Positions 43,966-55,575 of a stretch of DNA of 64,000 nucleotides are shown one piece after another. Origin of the DNA: Protopterus annectens (Eukaryota > Chordata > Ceratodontiformes > Protopteridae); contig NC_056731.1 of assembly GCF_019279795.1 (NCBI RefSeq), forward strand, positions 865,431,071 to 865,495,070, given 5' to 3'. The position numbers were made by a program, and so were the translations under genes. A model generated the notes under the pieces. It was not told the DNA's origin, made no database searches, and saw only the letters and a list, made by a program, of their open reading frames with translations. Positions within the stretch are counted from its first letter, which is position 1. Each line of letters opens with the position of its first letter.

Positions 43966-44150
43966 ATACACTTCATAATCTCGAAATACTGAAACATCGA
44001 ATTTCAGTATTTCGAAACTATGAAACCAAATCCACAAAACACCGAAACTACAAAACTCCGAGCCCAAAACTGCGAAATTCAAAACACTGAACAAACCGCA
44101 TACACTGCACCATACATACACCACAACACCCACATCACAACATAAACAAA
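43966..44150. repeat. CGA-rich repeat with perfect 14-bp hairpin
   Basis: TCGAAATACTGAAA (43981-43994) and TTTCAGTATTTCGA (44002-44015) are perfect reverse complements around a 7-nt loop. Spaced CGAAA/CCGAA words continue to about 44070. The composition matches the snapback repeats at 19.3 and 36.1 kb. It truncates the DIRS element. Confidence 0.65.
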
Positions 44151-44201
44151 CAAAAACTACACACATACACAACTCATACACCCCCCCACACACACATGCA
44201 A

Positions 44202-44712
<511 letters not shown>

Positions 44713-44767
44713 ATGCACTTTCCATGTGTAGTCATGCTTGCACACCATTCTAAGTGCTTAGTATCTT

Positions 44768-45109
44768 TAGGGTAGCCACCTTTTCAAATGGCCAAAGTGG
44801 GACATTTTTGGTACAAACATCAGATTTTGTAGGCCGACACATACCCACGATCAGTACAAAGGTTAGAACTTAACTTTTTTGCCTAAATAAAAGCTTATTC
44901 TTGTAGCATTTTAGTTGCTTATTCTGTTTCTTATAACATTTAGGTATTTTAGATACAGAATAACTGTTTTATGCAACTATTAGATAAAATATAGGAAATC
45001 ATTTTGTCCTAAAATCTCAGGACATTTGCCATTTTTACAATTTTTTTGTCAGGACAAAACTGCCCAAAGAGGGACTGTCCCTCACAAAGTGGGACAGGTG
45101 GTAACCCTA
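44768..45109. mobile_element. hAT-type MITE with perfect 8-bp target duplication
   Basis: The terminal inverted repeats are TAGGGTAGCCACC (left) and GGTGGTAACCCTA (right). The flanks are AGTATCTT at 44760-44767 and 45110-45117, a perfect 8-bp duplication as made by hAT transposases. Nearly palindromic AAAGTGGGACA words lie just inside both ends. 342 bp, no coding capacity. Confidence 0.88.
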
Positions 45110-45117
45110 AGTATCTT

Positions 45118-46099
45118 GAATAGCTTAGATTCATAATGGTTGACATTTTAAATGTGCATTAGTCTCAGGGCTGGTGGTTGTTGGTGGAAGAGAGAGACCA
45201 AGTGGAGAGGAAGTCGTTGTCTTAGGGCTGTATTGCTTTCTGTTTTAGACAATGAGGTATTGCATTACATTTGTTTGATAAAAGAAGGAGACAGAAAGAC
45301 TATCTGGTTTGCTTTTACTAGAAAGGCTCTCCCAGACTCTGCTACACTTTGCTGTGAGGGAAAGGTTAGTTTGCTTTTTATTTGTTGTATTACTTTATTG
45401 CCTTTTTATATTTTGAATACTGTGATTTGTTTTATTTACCTTGTGTTTTCCTTGTATTCTACTTTTAACTGCATATTAAAACTTGAAAAGAGACCACAGC
45501 TCTGTCTCTTATGAGTCAGGCAGAATTTTTTTCCCCCACCCTCCTACCCGGTTACTGTAGTGTTCTTAAACACTACTGCCTTTCTAGTTGCCTTCCCTTT
45601 ATGTTAATTTGACAATATATCTCATTTCCTCTCTGTTTTTACTGGCTTGTGTGAGTAAGCACAAAATTATCATTTTGTGAAATCACTCCCCTTCAACTAT
45701 TTAAATTTATTGGCCATCCTACTGTATTCCATAGTACCAGAATACAAAAGTAACAACCCCCTTTCAATCATTCTTGCTGTTTTAAAAATAGTGACTCTCC
45801 ACTAAAACTTAACTTTTTAGACAGGTAAAACTTAAGTCAACTACTTTCACATCTAACTCCTCTAGTGTACACTTTAGTGTTTAGGATAAACTTTTTTTTT
45901 CATCTTACCTTTAAGCATCCCTGTGACTAGCACTTGCTTTAAAACCTGCTGGAAAGAACTAGGAAGTCTTAAACTGATACAAGCAATCAACTCTCCTTGT
46001 TAATAAAGAGAAATTAATCATAGGCACTAAACAGCTTATAATTGCAAAGTACCTGGCTAAGGTAAGGGAAAAAGCTCTTGTACTTTACAAAAAAAAAGC
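45118..46099. other. unassigned sequence
   Basis: A 120-codon frame at 45152-45514 shows no recognised domain. Its C-terminal part is hydrophobic because the DNA is T-rich. CR1 copy C may begin within the last part, but no start can be fixed. Confidence 0.4.
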
Positions 46100-46111
46100 A
46101 CCAAACCAGGC

Positions 46112-47089
46112 ATGTCCAAGGGTCAGCTTCCAGTGATTTCTCCTGTCCACCTGGTGAATCTTGGCATACTGGGGCAATGCAGCAATTGCCTCATGTACAC
46201 AGACAACCCTCTCCTCCTACCACCCAACACTACAACCTGTGAGAGATGCACTTACATAGCCAAACTGGAAGCAAAGTTCTCTCCACCCAAGATTGTGCTA
46301 GGCAGTCAAGAGGAGAAGGTTAACACCCGCACTACACCTCAAGCAACACATGGCCCTTCTAAACCCACACCACCAACACCCACACGTAGCAACACTAAAC
46401 CCACATATGTGGAGGCCCTTAACAGTAACCTGACCAAGTAAAAAGGACCTCTGAAGCTGAAATGCAAACAAACACCAATCACAACCAAAGTGTCACATAG
46501 CTCACAACACCAGTGTGCCACGCAACAACAGCCCCAAAGGCAAGACAACTTACCCAACACTTTAGTCATAGGTGACTCTATAGTCAGGTACACTGATGTC
46601 CCACTCACCAGGCTGAACAAGGAGAAAATTACAGTCAGCTGTCTGTCGGGTGCCAGGATCCGCCACATAATGCATGCACTCAAGTCACTCCACAACAAGT
46701 GCAAATATGACTCTGTCATTGTCCACGTTGGAAGGAATGACTTGAGACGTACCTCCCTGGACTACATGAAAGGAGACATGGAAGAGCTCTCGGATCATGT
46801 AGCCCAGGCAGGTATGACCCTAGCCCTGAGTAGCATCCTGCCTTCGCCCAGAATGATACCACAGTATAAGGACAAAATGATTGACTTCAACAATTGGCTA
46901 AGCTTCTGGTGTCATTCAAAGGAGAACCAGTATTTGTCAGCCTGGGATGACATGATCGACAGACCATGATGCTTTTCCAGAGATGGTTTGCACCTGTCAC
47001 CCTTGGGATTCAGGTTACCGGCTAAGGCTCTTGCCACCTCTATAGTGTCTTTTTTAGCCACAGTTCAAAGGAAAAAAACACCACCGTAA
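46112..47089 (+). pseudogene. CR1-like ORF1: Cys finger plus SGNH esterase
   Basis: One frame of 326 codons with stops at 46439-46441 (TAA) and 46967-46969 (TGA, Arg in copy D). Residues ~30-55 hold a C-X2-C...C-X2-C finger (CSNC..CERC), reminiscent of the PHD-like finger of CR1 ORF1 proteins. The C-terminal domain is a GDSL/SGNH hydrolase: VIGDSIVRYT (Ser block), SGARIRH (Gly block), VIVHVGRNDL (the GxND block, with R where T is usual) and DGLHLSPLG (Asp-His). An esterase domain in CR1-type ORF1 is published for vertebrate elements; its role may be membrane or lipid interaction during transposition. The ATG at 46112 is the first in frame. Confidence 0.88.
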
Positions 47090-47100
47090 CAGGTACAATC

Positions 47101-49908
47101 ATGCAAAATCTGAAGGTAATGCTACTCAATGCTAGAAGTCTAAACCTCAAAATGCACTCTATAGTGGCACTTCTAAAAATGGAGAACAACGATATCTGTG
47201 CAGTAAATGAGATCTGGTTCAAGGCTCCAGAGAGCACCCCTGCAATACCAGGCTACAACTCTTACCACACTTTTCAGCCACCAAACCAGGACCAAAACAC
47301 TAAAGGTGGAGGAGTGTCCATATTCACCAAGGATACTCACAGCACCAGACTAGTTGCCCAATACAATGCGTCTGAAATTCTCCAGGTGCAACTAACACTA
47401 GGTAAGACTGCAATCCAAATTGTAGCTTGCTACAGGTCCCCCACCATGCCCCAAGATTCTCACTACACCTTTCTAAACATACTGGAAAATATTAAGATAC
47501 AACCAAACACCCTAATACTGGGTGATTTCAACTACCCTGCCATTAACTGGGAAAACTACTCGAGTACCAACACCATTGCCCAACAGTTCTTGGAATTCAT
47601 AAATTCTAACGCCCTGGATCAACTAATCCTTAGTCCCACCAGGGGCTCCAATATCCTAAACCTGGTCATTGCCAACATGGGAAATCGATGCTCCACACCT
47701 ATGGTCACCCCCTTGTTGGTCAGGTCTGACCATAAGCTAATCACCCTTGACATCCACATCCCACCCCCACCCCCCAGTAAGGAAACCTCTGTAAAAAACT
47801 TCTCCAAAGCCAACTTCATGCTACTCAAGTCAGAAGTGACAAACTTCATGACACCCATGCAGACAGGAACTGAAAGTTCGACTGCTGAATCCTACACTAA
47901 GGCACTGTATGAGCACATCCACTCGTGCATAAATCATGCCATCCCCAATAGAACCAAGATGCTCTCCTCCAAAAAATGGAAGCCAATCTGGTGGTCCCTT
48001 CCCATAAACAAACATTACAACAAAAGGAAGAAACTGTTGCAGAAAAGAGGAAAATTCCAGGATGCAAAAACATCCCTTACCAGCCTCAGTAAGAAGCTGA
48101 GATCCCTCATAAAATCCTCCAAAGCTAGTTACGAAAATAAAATTGCCAAAGATTCCAAAAACAATCACAAGGCATTCTATAGCTATGTCAAGAATCTAAA
48201 TGACAATACTCAGATCTGCTCTGAGCAACAACAGAATGGTATTAAATATACTGATCCCAAGGATATTGCCAGTATCCTGGCAGATTGATTCAGTGTAAAC
48301 CTCACCCCCCTCTCACCCCCTAAAGGGCCCATTTCAATACCGAAAGATTGCCAAATTCCGGTAATAACAGCCACACAGGTTAAAAAACGCACTATCCGAA
48401 GCTAAGAATACAGCTTCCATGGGACCAGATGACATCCCAAGCTGTGTCCTACATGAACTACAAAATTAACTGGTTCCTCACCTAAGTGTCATGTTTAATC
48501 ATAGCCTAACCTCAGGCTTTGTGCCCACCGAGTGGCGCACAGCTACAGTTATCCCACTCCACAAAGGGGGATCCAACTTAGATCCTGAGAACTACCGCCC
48601 CATCTGTCTGATGAGCCTGATCTGCAAGGCCATGGAACGTATTATAATGGAACTTATAAACAAAGACATTGGCAACCTTCAAACACTGGACCCCATGCAG
48701 TTTGGGTTCATTAAGGGCCGATCTTGTCTCCTGAACCTGATTGACTTCTTCGAATCAGTCTCCAGAGCGGTGGATAAGGGTAAGGTGGTCCACACAGCCT
48801 ATCTGGACCCCGCCAAGGCCTTCAACACCATCCCCCACTCTGGAATCACACATAAACTTACTAAGCTGGGCATTAATCAATACGTCACTCGATGGGTTGC
48901 CAACTGGCTTACTGACAGAACCCACACTGTCAAAGTAGCCGACCCCAAATCCAGCTCCAGACAAGTGACATGTGGAGTACCTCAGGGTTCAGTCCTGGGA
49001 CCACTCTTGTTTGGCATCTACTTGTCTGCAGTACAGGCCAACACTAAGGGACTCTGGCTAACAAAATTCGCAGATGACTGCAAACTGGGATCCATTACTG
49101 AATCCCCAAATGATGTGGATATTCTACAAAAGGGCCTTACAGAAACAGATGTTTGGTGCCAGAGCCATGGGCTCAAGCTCAATGCCAAGAAATGTATAGT
49201 GATCCCCTTTGGGAAAAAACATGTACCCGTGAATTACCACATAGGTGGCAGTACACTAAATACCGAAAGTGTGATAAGAGACTTAGGGACACAGGTGGAC
49301 AGTGGTCTCACCTTCGATAACCACATCGCCACAACAGTCAGGAAATCCTTCTATGTGGCACACCTCATACTAAGGACTTTTCATCCAGAAAAAAGGAGGT
49401 CATTGTCCCACTGTACTCATCCCTCATTAGACCCATTATAGAATACAACACCCCGTTTGGTATGTACCTCTCAAGACATCTGCAACAACTGGAAAGGCCG
49501 TAGAAATATCTCACTAAAATAATCTCAGGCCTAAAGCAGATGCCATTTGCTGACCATCTATAAAAACTCCACCTATACTCTGTCGCATATCGTCTACTCA
49601 GAGGCAATCTCTGCTTAACATACAAGGCCATGTCAAACCCAGAGCTGTTGGACATGCTACACTTAAAGAAACCTCAGAGACACACGCTCCAGGGATCTAA
49701 TCCTTGTCATCGTAATGAACAAAACATGCTGGAGGGATAGGTTCCTGACCCAGAGACTCCCCAGACTCTGGAATAGACTGCCCATACATGTCAAGCAGAG
49801 TGCCTCTTTGGCCCTCTTCAAAAGGAACCTTGATGATTGGATAGGAGATAGGAAATTCACTCCAGGGATCACGTCAGTCGCTCTGCTAGACAGGGGTCCA
49901 GGGAAGTA
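47101..49908 (+). pseudogene. CR1-like ORF2: AP endonuclease and reverse transcriptase
   Basis: It starts 11 bp after ORF1 with MQNLKVMLLNARSL. Endonuclease residues are N10 (LLNAR), E37 (NEIWF), the GDFN block (~141-144) and SDH (~209). A TGA ends the frame at 48288, and a frameshift near 48385 leads to the RT. The RT reads EWRTATVIPLHKGG, NYRPICLMS, TAYLDPAKAFNTIPHSG (normally DLAKAF), GVPQGSVLGPLLFGIYL and KFADDCKLGS (FADD 49067-49078). Another frameshift near 49375 and a stop near 49501 precede the C-terminal domain (NKTCWRDRFLTQRLPRLWNR). The protein would nick target DNA and prime reverse transcription there; this copy cannot. Confidence 0.9.
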
Positions 49909-49994
49909 AATATTGTGGGAAGAAATAGCCAGGGAATTGTTATGGCTAGGCTTGAACAGGCCCTAGGGCCGACAGCCTAGTACCAACCTATGAA

Positions 49995-49996
<2 letters not shown>

Positions 49997-50062
<66 letters not shown>

Positions 50063-50081
50063 GATAGAAGGATATAGATAT

Positions 50082-50123
<42 letters not shown>
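49997..50123. repeat. (TA)n and (TG)n microsatellites
   Basis: TA repeats 49997-50058 continue directly from the LINE tail CCTATGAACCTATA. TG repeats follow at 50084-50123. Confidence 0.95.
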
Positions 50124-50126
<3 letters not shown>

Positions 50127-50486
50127 CATGTGTGTCTCAACAAATATCAAACCCGAAGAGAAGTGAACAAAGAAATAATCATGTTAAATAAATCTAACAT
50201 GGTCATAAACAACACATAACGAAACTAATTTTTTGTAGACTGTAATCCTCCTGTAACCCCCACATCACCTGTTAATTATATATACCAACTATGAGATCAC
50301 ACAACAGGTGGACCAGGGCAAATTCCCTGATTCTGCTGCAATGTGATCTTGCACAAAAAGTAGTCAGCTAAAACACTGTTAAGGAAGTTATAAAAACATT
50401 GTTAAGGAGAACATTCACTCAAGAAATACTGGCATCACACCACCAGTCTCACATAGACTTAATAAACCAACACCGGCAAAAAACAC
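50124..50486. other. spacer with snapback-core fragment
   Basis: At about 50240-50320, CTCCTGTAACCCCCACATCA, AATTATATATACCAACTATG and ACAACAGGTGGACCAGGGCA parallel the core of the snapback element at 36319-36391 and the block at 55085-55180. The remainder is unassigned and may include the 5' region of copy D. Confidence 0.45.
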
Positions 50487-50496
50487 ACGTAAAAAC

Positions 50497-51118
50497 ATGA
50501 AAACATACTCGGAGGCTCTAAATAAAAATCAGCAAAAGCAACAGAGCCCTCCAAAGCAGACATCCAAGCAACCTCCATCCCCCAACACAAACCATGAAAC
50601 ACATACTTCACAAAACCAGTGTGCCACGCAATCACAGCTCTCAAGGCAAAATAACATACCCAACATACTAGTAATAGATGAGTCTGTAGTCAAGCACACT
50701 GACGTCCCACTCACTAGGCTGAATAAGGAGAAGGTTACCATTAGCTGCTTGTTGGGTGCCAGGATCCGCCATATAACGCAAGCACTCAGGTCACTCCAGA
50801 ACAAGTACAAATACGACTGTCATTGTCCATGTTGGTATGAATGACCTCAGCCGTACCTCCCTGGACTACATGAAAAGAGACATGGAAGAGCTCTCTGATC
50901 ACATAGCCCAGGCCGGTATGACCCTTACCCTGAGTAGCATCCTGCCCTCACCAAGAATGACACCACGGTATAAAGAAAAAATTATCAATTTCAAAAAATG
51001 GCTACGTTTCTGGTGTCATTCAAAGGGGATCCAGTGTCTGTCTGCCTGGGATGACATGCTCGACAAGCCACGCTGCTTTGCTAGAGATGGCTTGCACCTG
51101 TCACCCTTAGGCTTTTGA
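50497..51118 (+). pseudogene. CR1-like ORF1 esterase remnant (copy D)
   Basis: The frame reads QNNIPNILVIDESVVKHTDV, where copy C has GDS; here the block is DES, so the nucleophile context is lost. A 1-nt frameshift near 50820 splits the GxND block. The second part has MNDLSRTSLDYMK and DKPRCFARDGLHLSPLGF and ends with TGA at 51116-51118. Arg in CRCFARD-like context corresponds to the premature stop of copy C. Confidence 0.82.
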
Positions 51119-51219
51119 ATACTGACCAAGGCTCTTGCCACCCCCATAGTACCTTTTTTAGGCAAAGCTCAAAAGGCAAACCCACCACCATAAATAGCAC
51201 AAGTAAAAAAAAATCCGAG

Positions 51220-54009
51220 GATATTACTACTCAATGCCAGAAGTCTAAACCTCAAAATGCACGCACTCGAGGCACTCCTCAGTATGGAGAAAATCGATAT
51301 ATGTGCAGTAACAGAAACCTGGTTTAAGGCTCGAGAGAGCACCCCAGCACTACCAGGCTACAACTCATACCATACGTTTCGGCCACAGAACCCGGACCGA
51401 AATACAAAAGGTGGGGGCGTATCCATATTCATCAAGGATACCCACACCTCTAGGTTAGTGGCACAGCACGATGCTTCAGAGATTATCCATGTGCAACTAA
51501 CAACGGGCAAAACTGCAATTCAAATTGTAGCTTGCTACAGATCCCCCACCATGTCCCAGGACCACCATTCTGCATTTCTGGAAACACTGGGTAACATAAA
51601 GGTCCTACCAAACACCCTAATATTGGGTGATTTCAACTACCAAAACATTAACTGGGAGAACTACTCAAGTACTAACTCCCTTGCCCATCATTTCCTAGAA
51701 TTTATAAACTCAAATGCCCTGGAACAACTGGTCAACACTCCCACCAGAGGTGACAACATATTGGACCTGGTCATCACCAACATGGGCGACCGGTGTTCCA
51801 CACCGGAGGTCAACCCCTCACTGGTTAGATCTGACCATAAACAAATCACTTTGGATATCCACATTCTGCCCCCACCCCCGGACAAGGAAACCACCGTGAA
51901 AAACTTTTCAAAAGCAAACTTCACGTTACTTAAGACGGAGGTGGAAAGTTTCAAAGCCCCCATGCTAAAGGTTAATGCTGTCCAAGCTGCAAAATCCTTT
52001 ACTAATGCATTCTATGGGCACCTACAAGAATGCATGGATTGTGCTATCCCAAGCAAAACCAAGACTCACTCCTCTAAGAAAAGGAAACCAGTCTGGCGGA
52101 CCCCTGCCATAAACAAGCTATAGAATAGAAGGAGGAAACTAGTACAGAAAAGAGTAAAATCCCAAGAAGGTAAGACATACCTGATCAGTATCAGCAAGAA
52201 ACTATGATCCCTCATAAAATTGTCCAAGGCGAGCTTTGAAATTAAACTTGCCAAAGACTCCAAAGATAACCACAAGGCATTCTTTAGCTATGTCAAGAAT
52301 CTAAGTGGCAATGCTCAGATCTGCTCAGAGTTAGTGCAGAATGGCACAAAATACACTGAACCATCCGATATTGTCAACATCCTGGCAAACAGGTTCAGTG
52401 CAAACTTCACCCCCAAAAGGGCCCATAACCATACCAAAAGAATGTAGAGCCCCTGAAATCACAGACACTCAGGTTAAAATAGCCCTCTCCAACACCAAAA
52501 ATACAGCATTAATGGGACTGGACGGTGTCCTAGGCTGCGTCCTACATGAGCTCAAAGATGAACTAACCCCTCACCTAAACACACTGTTCAAACTCAGCCT
52601 CTCCACAGGCTATGTACCCATAGAGTAGTGCACAGCAACGGTTATTCCACTCCACAAAGGTGGAGCCACAACAGACCCCGGGAACTATCTAACTATAAGC
52701 CTGAATAGCTTGGTCTGCAAGGCTATGGAGCGCATCATCATGGAACTCATTAACAAAGACATTGGGAAGCTCCAAACACTGGACCCTATCCACTTCAGCT
52801 TTGTTAAGGGCAGATCATGCCTCCTAAACCTGGTGGACTTCTTTGAGACTGTTACCAAGGCTATAGACGAGGGAAAGGTGGTACACACAGCCTACCTAGA
52901 CCTCACAAAGGCCTTCGACACCATTCCCCATTCTGGTATTATAGACAAGCTCAGCAGCCTGAACATAAACCCCTATGTCACAAGATGGGTTGCCAATTGC
53001 CTCACGGACAGAACCCACATGGTGAGAGTTGCGGGAGCTAGGTCTGACTCTAAAACGGTTACAAGTGGCATTCTCCAGGGCTCAGTCCTAGGACCACTCC
53101 TGTTCAGCATATACTTCTCAGAGGTGCAGACAAGCACAGGAGGACTATAGCTGACCAAGTTCGCAGACGACTGCAAACTAGGGGCTATAATTGACTCACT
53201 GGCTGACACAGACATCTTCCAAAAGGATCTCACTGAGACGGATACCTGGTGTCAAAATCATAGCCTCAAGCTAAATGCCAAAAAGTGCATAGTTATTCCC
53301 TTTGGAAATAACAAAGTACCCACAAACTATCACATAGGTGGTAGTCCCCTAAATACGGAAAACGTAATAAGGGATCTGGGGACCCAAGTACATAGTAATC
53401 TCTCCTTTGATAATCACATTGCCAAAGTGGTTAGAAAATCCTTCTATGTGGCCCACCTAATCACAAAAGGGTTTGCATCCAGATCAAAAGAGGTAATTGT
53501 GCCCCTCTACTCATCACTGATCAGACCCATGAGAGTACAACACCCCATTTCGGATGTACCTTACAAGACACCTGCAACAGCTGGAAAGACCACAGAAGTA
53601 CCTCATCAAGAGGATCACTGGCCTCAAACAGATGCCCTATGCAGCTCAACTGAAGAAACTCCAGCTGTACTCGTTTGCATACCACCTGCTCAGAGGTGAT
53701 CTCTGCCTGACATACAAGGCCATGTCCAACCCAGAATTGATGGACATGCTACACCTAAAGAAAACCTTATCCCCTCGAGCCACACGCTCTAGGGATCTAA
53801 ACCTCACCACAACAATAAATAGGACATGCTGGAGGGATATATTCCTGTCCCAGAGACTTCCCATGCTTTGGAAAAAGATTCCAATCTACATTAGGCACAG
53901 CTCCTCACTAGCACTCTTCAAGAGAAACCTTGACGAGTGGATGGGAAACAGAAAGTTTACCCCGGGGATCACTTCAGTGGCTCTGCTGGACAGAGGCACA
54001 GGGAACTAA
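51220..54009 (+). pseudogene. CR1-like ORF2 endonuclease-RT (copy D)
   Basis: The endonuclease reads LLNARSL, VTETWFKARES, LILGDFNYQNINWENY and VRSDHKQITL, all catalytic blocks present. Stops occur at 52121-52123 (TAG) and 52626-52628, then the RT reads VCKAMERIIMELI, TAYLDLTKAFDTIPHSG, SGILQGSVLGPLLFSIYF, a TAG near 53148 and KFADDCKLGA (FADD about 53160-53171). A deletion/frameshift near 53530 precedes the C-terminal region (GMYLTRHLQQLERPQKYL, WRDIFLSQRLPMLWKKI, FKRNLDEWMGNRKFTPG). Multiple stops make it inactive. Confidence 0.88.
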
Positions 54010-54168
54010 TCTAAGGGGGCGGCGAAAGCCAACACATTCTGGCTAGGCTTATAAATGCCTTTGGGCAGATAGCCTACTACCTACCTATGAACCTATATAT
54101 ACAGCACTAAAAAGCATTCGATCATATGAGCATTTGCTCTTTTGATGTGCAGCAATGCACACACATAC

Positions 54169-54169
<1 letters not shown>

Positions 54170-54231
<62 letters not shown>
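54170..54231. repeat. (CA)n microsatellite
   Basis: About 31 CA units shortly after the 3' end of CR1 copy D. Confidence 0.97.
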
Positions 54232-54233
<2 letters not shown>

Positions 54234-54289
54234 CACCCAAAATATTTTATTTTTATTTGTATTTGTATACCAGGGTTTCCCATGGTAAA

Positions 54290-54460
54290 CAAGTAAAAAT
54301 AAATATATTTAGCACTGATCCCCACTGGCCTCTCTTTCAGGCTCAGTCTGGGAGTGCTGTCTGGCTAAATGAATTGTTCAGAGTCACACATTTAGCCAAT
54401 GAAGGCTGGGAGAATCAAACACTGGACCACAGGAAACAGCCAATATACAGTTGCCCTTTC
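54290..54460 (+). mobile_element. MIR/L2-like fragment
   Basis: GGCTAAATGAATTGTTCAGA then GTCACACATTTAGCCAATG and ACACTGGACCACAGGAAACA match the block at 36700-36900 (GTTAAGTGGCTTGTTCAGAG, ACTGACCACAGGAAATAGC). Both resemble the MIR/L2 3' core. Confidence 0.5.
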
Positions 54461-54639
54461 TGCAACTCCCAAATCCAAGGTGATCCTCTTGAATACCAGC
54501 AGCAATTCCAACTGACTGGCACCCAAATAGAGGGATGTGAATATCACCCACCTGCTGGGGATATCTCAAGAGAGCAAAGTCCAGAATAGATTAGTGCTGA
54601 AAAGCAAACTTCATCCAAAAAGGTGAGCCTCTAATTCTG

Positions 54640-55083
54640 GATAAGTAATGCAGATTCTATCATGGCTGTGGAACAATGAATGGATCAACTCTTTGTCCTT
54701 GCACAGATATTTGAATGGTCATGGATGTCTGTCAATACTGTTCACACGTGTTCTGTGGATTTGGAGAAGCCATATGAATTGAGGGAAGTATTTCAGCAAT
54801 ATGTAGTCCCAAGACCACTGCTGTTTGTCATGCAGTTCCTGTATTCAAGGTGTGAAAACTGCATCCCCAGTCTCAGTGTTAAAGTTGAATACCTTTAAGG
54901 TGAAAGGACTCTGCAAAAATTGGTTTTATCTCCATTACTGTTTCTGACTTTCAAAGACAGAATTTCAAGACCCAGCTAGGTGTGGAGGATGTCCAGTATG
55001 AGGAGGGGTGCATCTTTGTTGTTTGCAGATGACGTTGTCCCCTTAGCTATAAGTGACCATGATCTCCAGCATACAATGGAAGC
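54640..55083 (+). pseudogene. I/Nimb-like LINE RT fragment (central motifs)
   Basis: The frame reads DQLFVLAQIFEWSW, HTCSVDLEKPYELREVF (motif A, normally VDLEKAYDRV), then in other frames a motif like 'GLC..SPLLF', FKDR, and CFADDVVPLAISDHDLQH (FADD 55022-55033). It continues the protein type seen at 39669-39990 (minus). It is cut at about 55083 by a C-rich repeat. Confidence 0.7.
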
Positions 55084-55330
55084 CCCCTGCACCTCCCCCA
55101 TGTGAGGGCTACGCCTCACCCCCCCCACACCCCTACTACTTATATATACTAACTCCGAGGTTGCACTACAGTGGGGATATGGGGATATTTCCTTATCATC
55201 ACTGTATCCCCTGCAAAAGCGTGTTAGCAGTGGTTTTTGTTTTTTTATTTCCAGTTCGGTGAACCGGTGTTCGCGAAAGTGCACTTTCAATTAAGTTCAC
55301 TTTCACTGAAATGGGTTTGTACTTATGTTC
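55083..55330. repeat. snapback-core repeat, partial copy
   Basis: CCCTGCACCTCCCCCATGTG, TATATATACTAACTCCGAGG and TTGCACTACAGTGGGGATAT match the core of the element at 36300-36391. Past 55240 a CpG-rich stretch (TTCGGTGAACCGGTGTTCGC) forms a small inverted repeat with itself (GTTCGGTGAACCGG; AAGTGCACTTTC). It interrupts the LINE RT fragment. Confidence 0.5.
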
Positions 55331-55383
55331 TTCAAAAAAATGTGTTTTCATAGAACAGAAGTAGGCCCATTTACACATGCAGG

Positions 55384-55575
55384 TCAAATATAAACAGTCA
55401 CTGAGACTATGCATACATGGAGCATTAGAATGGTAGGCCAAATATCTGTCTACACATACTGATCAAATATAGACAGTCATTTAGACTATGCATAAATGGA
55501 GCATTAGAATGGTAGGCCAAATATCTGTTTACACGAACTGATCAAATATAGACAGTCATTGAGGCTGTGCACATA
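55384..55575. repeat. 79-bp tandem repeat, left part
   Basis: Unit starts TCAAATATARACAGTCA at 55384, 55463 and 55542 (period 79). Units contain GCATTAGAATGGTAGGCCAA. The third unit is broken after 34 bp by the Tc1 element and resumes at 57264. Confidence 0.92.

Larger units (their letters stand above)
46100..49996 (+). mobile_element. CR1-like LINE copy C, near full length
   Basis: The element holds ORF1 (46112-47089), ORF2 (47101 to about 49908) and the 3' tail GCCTAGTACCAACCTATGAACCTATA, running into a (TA)n tract. The 5' untranslated region cannot be delimited. It is the longest copy in the window, with only one or two stops in ORF1 and a few frameshifts in ORF2. Copy D follows in the same orientation about 490 bp downstream. 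Confidence 0.88.
50487..54094 (+). mobile_element. CR1-like LINE copy D
   Basis: Same organisation as copy C but lacking the N-terminal finger of ORF1. ORF1 remnant 50497-51118, ORF2 about 51220-54009, and 3' tail CTACCTACCTATGAACCTATATA. The two copies differ by many substitutions, so this is not a recent duplication. It lies in direct orientation to copy C. Confidence 0.87.

Noticed and set aside
45152..45514. 120-codon plus-strand frame
   Set aside because: No recognised domain; hydrophobic end explained by T-rich DNA. Not called as a gene.
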